From NCBI RefSeq assembly GCF_030269925.1, contig NC_085116.1, forward strand, positions 3,720,001-3,784,000: DNA of 64,000 nt, written 5' to 3'. Below are positions 61,329 through 64,000 of the stretch, piece after piece (positions within the stretch are counted from its first letter, which is position 1; each line of letters opens with the position of its first letter). This DNA is from Bombyx mori (taxonomy: Eukaryota; Arthropoda; Insecta; Lepidoptera; Bombycidae). Below the pieces are notes generated by a model that had not been told where the DNA came from, made no database searches, and worked only from the letters and a program-made list of their open reading frames with translations. Made by a program: the position numbers and the translations under genes.

Positions 61329-62966
61329 TAAATATGTTGTGCCATTCACTAAATATTATATTATGATGAAACGTTAATTCGTTGGACGTTTGATACAATA
61401 ACGTATTGTAATTATTATTACATATACATATATATACTTAGATATGGCCAAAAATATTAAAAGATTTTTTCCTACCTATGCTGATAGCTTTGAGAGGCTA
61501 TTTCAGCTTCGCCCTAACATGTAGCTGAGCTCACGGGGCTCAAACCGGAGTGTTGCTAACACTGGCCCTGGCAATAGTAGTGCTTCGCAGAGTCTACTAC
61601 CGGATCGGAAACGCGAACCACGAGAAGATCCGGCGAGAAAGTGAGTGGGCGTTTTTCTTCGGTTTTCGTTAGTCGTACCGATAATTAAAAATTCTTTTAC
61701 GGTTTTTTTAATCTCAATGTATTTATTGATTTAATTAATTTTCACGGAAGATTTCACGTCGGAAATAATAAACTGGAGATTAAGGCGTAAAAGTAGTTCT
61801 ATGTGACAAAAATTGTTCACGTCGACATTTCGATAATCTTTTGAAGATTAAGAAATAAAGACGTCTCTACTGCTACAAGTTTTGTTACTTTCAATGTAGA
61901 TACCTCCTACACAAGAGTATACATTAGACGATAATAAGCTAAGTTTCTAACAGAATTCTGAATGAAGGCGAGCTATTAGTTAGTCGACGGGCGGGCGGCG
62001 CCAATCCACCAACACCCGAGGAATTTCCGTTCGCTTTTCTTAATACCTTTCGCTGCGGGATTTTCCGCAGGATGCTAATCTACACAATGGAAATTAAATG
62101 CAAAAAATAAACGAAGCCTTCCCTTTAATCCTTCGTTTATAAATATGGTTAAAGTAATGAAAGATCGCAGTACCGTCTCGATATTAAAGTCTCCATCAAA
62201 ACTTTCATAAACATCAGAATTTGGAACTTTCACAGAAGTATTCAATATAAACTGAGACTCAAACATTAAAAGGACGCTCACAATTCTGGAAACGTTCATC
62301 AAAGAACTTCTCAGCACCGAGAATGCCTTGTCTTGACATCTGAAAATATTTTAAATTCAATTTACAAATTAATCTAGCTACGCTTCTATTTGACTGCTAC
62401 TGTGTCTTTCATTTTGCTGAGTATTTGTATTCTTGTATTAATCTTTTAGCAGTTGACAATTAAAACTTTTTACGTAAGTTTATCTTTCTTTTATAATGAG
62501 AATCGAGTGCCCTTTATCAGTTTAGACCAGCTAATGCTTAAGGTCGATGTCCTTGATACTGACAGTTCCTACCACAATCTCTTTCCGTCATTAAACACAT
62601 GTACTGACAAAACATGAATAAATCTTTAGCTTCAAAATTGTGACTTAGCGTTGAAATGTTCATAGACGCGTTTGTGTTTTAACGTAATTGAAGAAACAGA
62701 AGAACTAATATTTTTAAGCAGAATAATTCATGAGACATTGTCATGTCATTTTCGGAACACCGAATAAAAATAAGTTAAAAGTATATAGTCAATTGCATTT
62801 TTAACTACAGACCGGTAGCAGACGGTTCAATGAGACATGTTGCTCTTCATTACGAAAACGTGAATAAAATTAACATTTAAAACGACACATTACGAGTTTT
62901 TTATTCTCAACAAAATTAATTTTACACATTCAAACTGTGAGATTCTTCAGAGATTTTTCTACGTTA
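61329..62966. other. Sequence between the LTR element and the last Helitron
   Basis: Contains a BMC1-like LINE end at about 61465-61650 (minus). The rest is AT-rich with no gene or repeat recognised; presumed nemo intron. Confidence 0.4.
61465..61650 (-). mobile_element. LINE 3' end (BMC1-like)
   Basis: Contains ctttgagaggctatttcagc, aaccggagtgttgctaac and agatccggcgagaaa, as in 34081-34330 inverted. Confidence 0.58.
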
Positions 62967-63170
62967 TCTATATATTAATACGTGAAGCAAAAACTTTGTA
63001 CCCCTTTTTACGAAAATGGCGCGAACGGAGGAATATGAAATTTCCTATACTTATAGAGAATATAGAGAAGAAGTGCAGAATGCTAATTATTTTTTCTAAT
63101 TATGCATAAAAAATACATTAAATCAATTAAAAAGGATTACGCACACTACCATGTATTTGAGACACACATA
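62967..63170 (+). mobile_element. Helitron-like element, family C, 5' half
   Basis: TCTATATATTAATACGTGAA start as in the other copies. It breaks off exactly where the Tc1-like element begins. Confidence 0.75.
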
Positions 63171-63172
63171 TA

Positions 63173-64000
63173 CAGTCGTGGTCAAATAATTAGGGACAAT
63201 CTCTAGTTAAGCCAAATTGTGAATATTTTTTATTATTTTCCAACGAGTCTTAGCAATATTCCATATCTTTTACATGTAAGTGTAATTAGTCATTTATGTG
63301 CGCGATTATACAAACAATAACAACTTCTTAAATATTAAACTTCTTTACAGTATAGCTGATACAATATCATAGTGCTATTGGTCCAAAGAATGCTGGCTGG
63401 CCATTTAATTAGGGACACTGAGGTATTGCGTTCTAATTTCAAAATTGGAATTTTAATACTTTTCTGTTTCTTTTCTTATTGTTTAGTGGTCGTTTTGGCG
63501 TCAATCCAGATTTTTTATCTTAAGTTTTGAGAATTATTTTAAAGAAAAATGGGCAAAAATAAAAGTTGCGATCCAACACTACGAAAAATTATCATGAAGT
63601 TTGATTTGAGCGTGGTTGGTCATACCGAAGGATAGCACAACATTTAAATTGTTCAAAAACTATGGTATGCAATGCAGTGCAACATTTCAAGCGCTATAAC
63701 ACAGCTTTAAATGTGTCCAGAACAGAAAGATTGAGAAAAACGACTCTGCAAGAAGATAGAATGATAACCAGGTTAGCTAAGAAAGATCCGTTTCTAGGCT
63801 CTATTTTAATTAAACACGAAGTGTTTGGGGCAAACGAAAGAGCCGGTGTATCTGCGAGGATCGTTCGACGACGTTTGGTAGAAGCAGGGTTGTTCGGAAG
63901 AGTGGCTCGCAAAGTACCGTTGTTGAAGAAAGAACATAGAAATCGTTTGACATTTGCACGTAGATATGGACATTGGACCTACGCCCAATGGCAACATGTA
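63173..64000 (+). mobile_element. Tc1-like transposon, left part (cut by window end)
   Basis: Starts CAGTCGTGGTCAAATAATTA right after a TA dinucleotide (63171-63172). A second copy of the end motif (aattagggacac) lies at 63410-63421, giving the two-repeat (IR/DR) terminal layout known in some Tc1 elements. A transposase ORF follows. Confidence 0.85.
63549..64000 (+). pseudogene. Tc1-like transposase, N-terminal part, frameshifted
   Basis: From ATG the frame reads MGKNKSCDPTLRKIIMK and stops at GHTEG-stop. A shifted frame then carries the bipartite DNA-binding helices SYRRIAQHLNCSKTMVCNAV and VRRRLVEAGLFGR, then RNRLTFARRYGHWT entering the catalytic domain. So there is a frame break around 63600-63625. 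The DDE/D region lies beyond the window. Confidence 0.8.

Overview
This is eukaryotic, AT-rich, intron-rich DNA. At least fifteen clear copies of the Bm1 SINE, several Helitron families and lepidopteran-type LINE tails point to a silkmoth (Bombyx mori or a very close relative). The Bm1 call rests on recognising its tRNA-like head, body and A-rich tail; no database search was possible.

Two protein-coding genes can be rebuilt exon by exon, both on the minus strand. (1) A complete five-exon secreted C-type lectin gene (about 9.11 to 2.63 kb): a short signal-peptide exon, two carbohydrate-recognition domains, 313 residues, all splice phases consistent. CRD2 keeps an EPN sugar/calcium motif and CRD1 does not. 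This is the immulectin-type layout of moth immunity. (2) The last seven coding exons (44.30 to 17.12 kb) of the Nemo-like kinase gene nemo (nmo), from the end of the kinase N-lobe to the stop codon. The HRD, DFG and TQE activation-loop motifs and the conserved C-terminal tail are present. The glycine-loop/lysine exons and the start are not in the window and should lie beyond 64 kb, so 44.3-64 kb is probably one very large nemo intron. No other cellular gene could be supported.

The rest is almost entirely transposable elements. 0-9 kb: a TIR element with the start of an ORF, a tandem duplication around a Bm1, and the lectin gene with Bm1, LINE and Helitron pieces in its introns. 9-13.5 kb: intergenic repeats and two small MITEs. 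13.8-19.5 kb: a strikingly repeat-poor block holding the nemo stop codon, the probable 3' UTR and the last intron. 20-44 kb: nemo exons separated by introns with a hAT MITE with a clean 8-bp target duplication, tRNA-derived SINEs, nested and abutting Helitrons, and a head-to-head Bm1 pair. 44-56 kb: Helitrons, degraded LINEs, a tRNA-SINE and a CpG-rich patch. 56.37-61.33 kb: a Ty3/Gypsy LTR retrotransposon with LTRs that look identical and a 4-bp target duplication, broken only by a reading-frame slip in the integrase region. 63.17 kb to the end: the left part of a Tc1-like transposon cut by the window edge.

I did not find an obviously new biological system. The most useful observations are the exon-level gene models, the very young Gypsy copy, the Helitron that keeps a relic of the RepHel protein start, the several datable nested insertions, and the transposon-poor tail of nemo.
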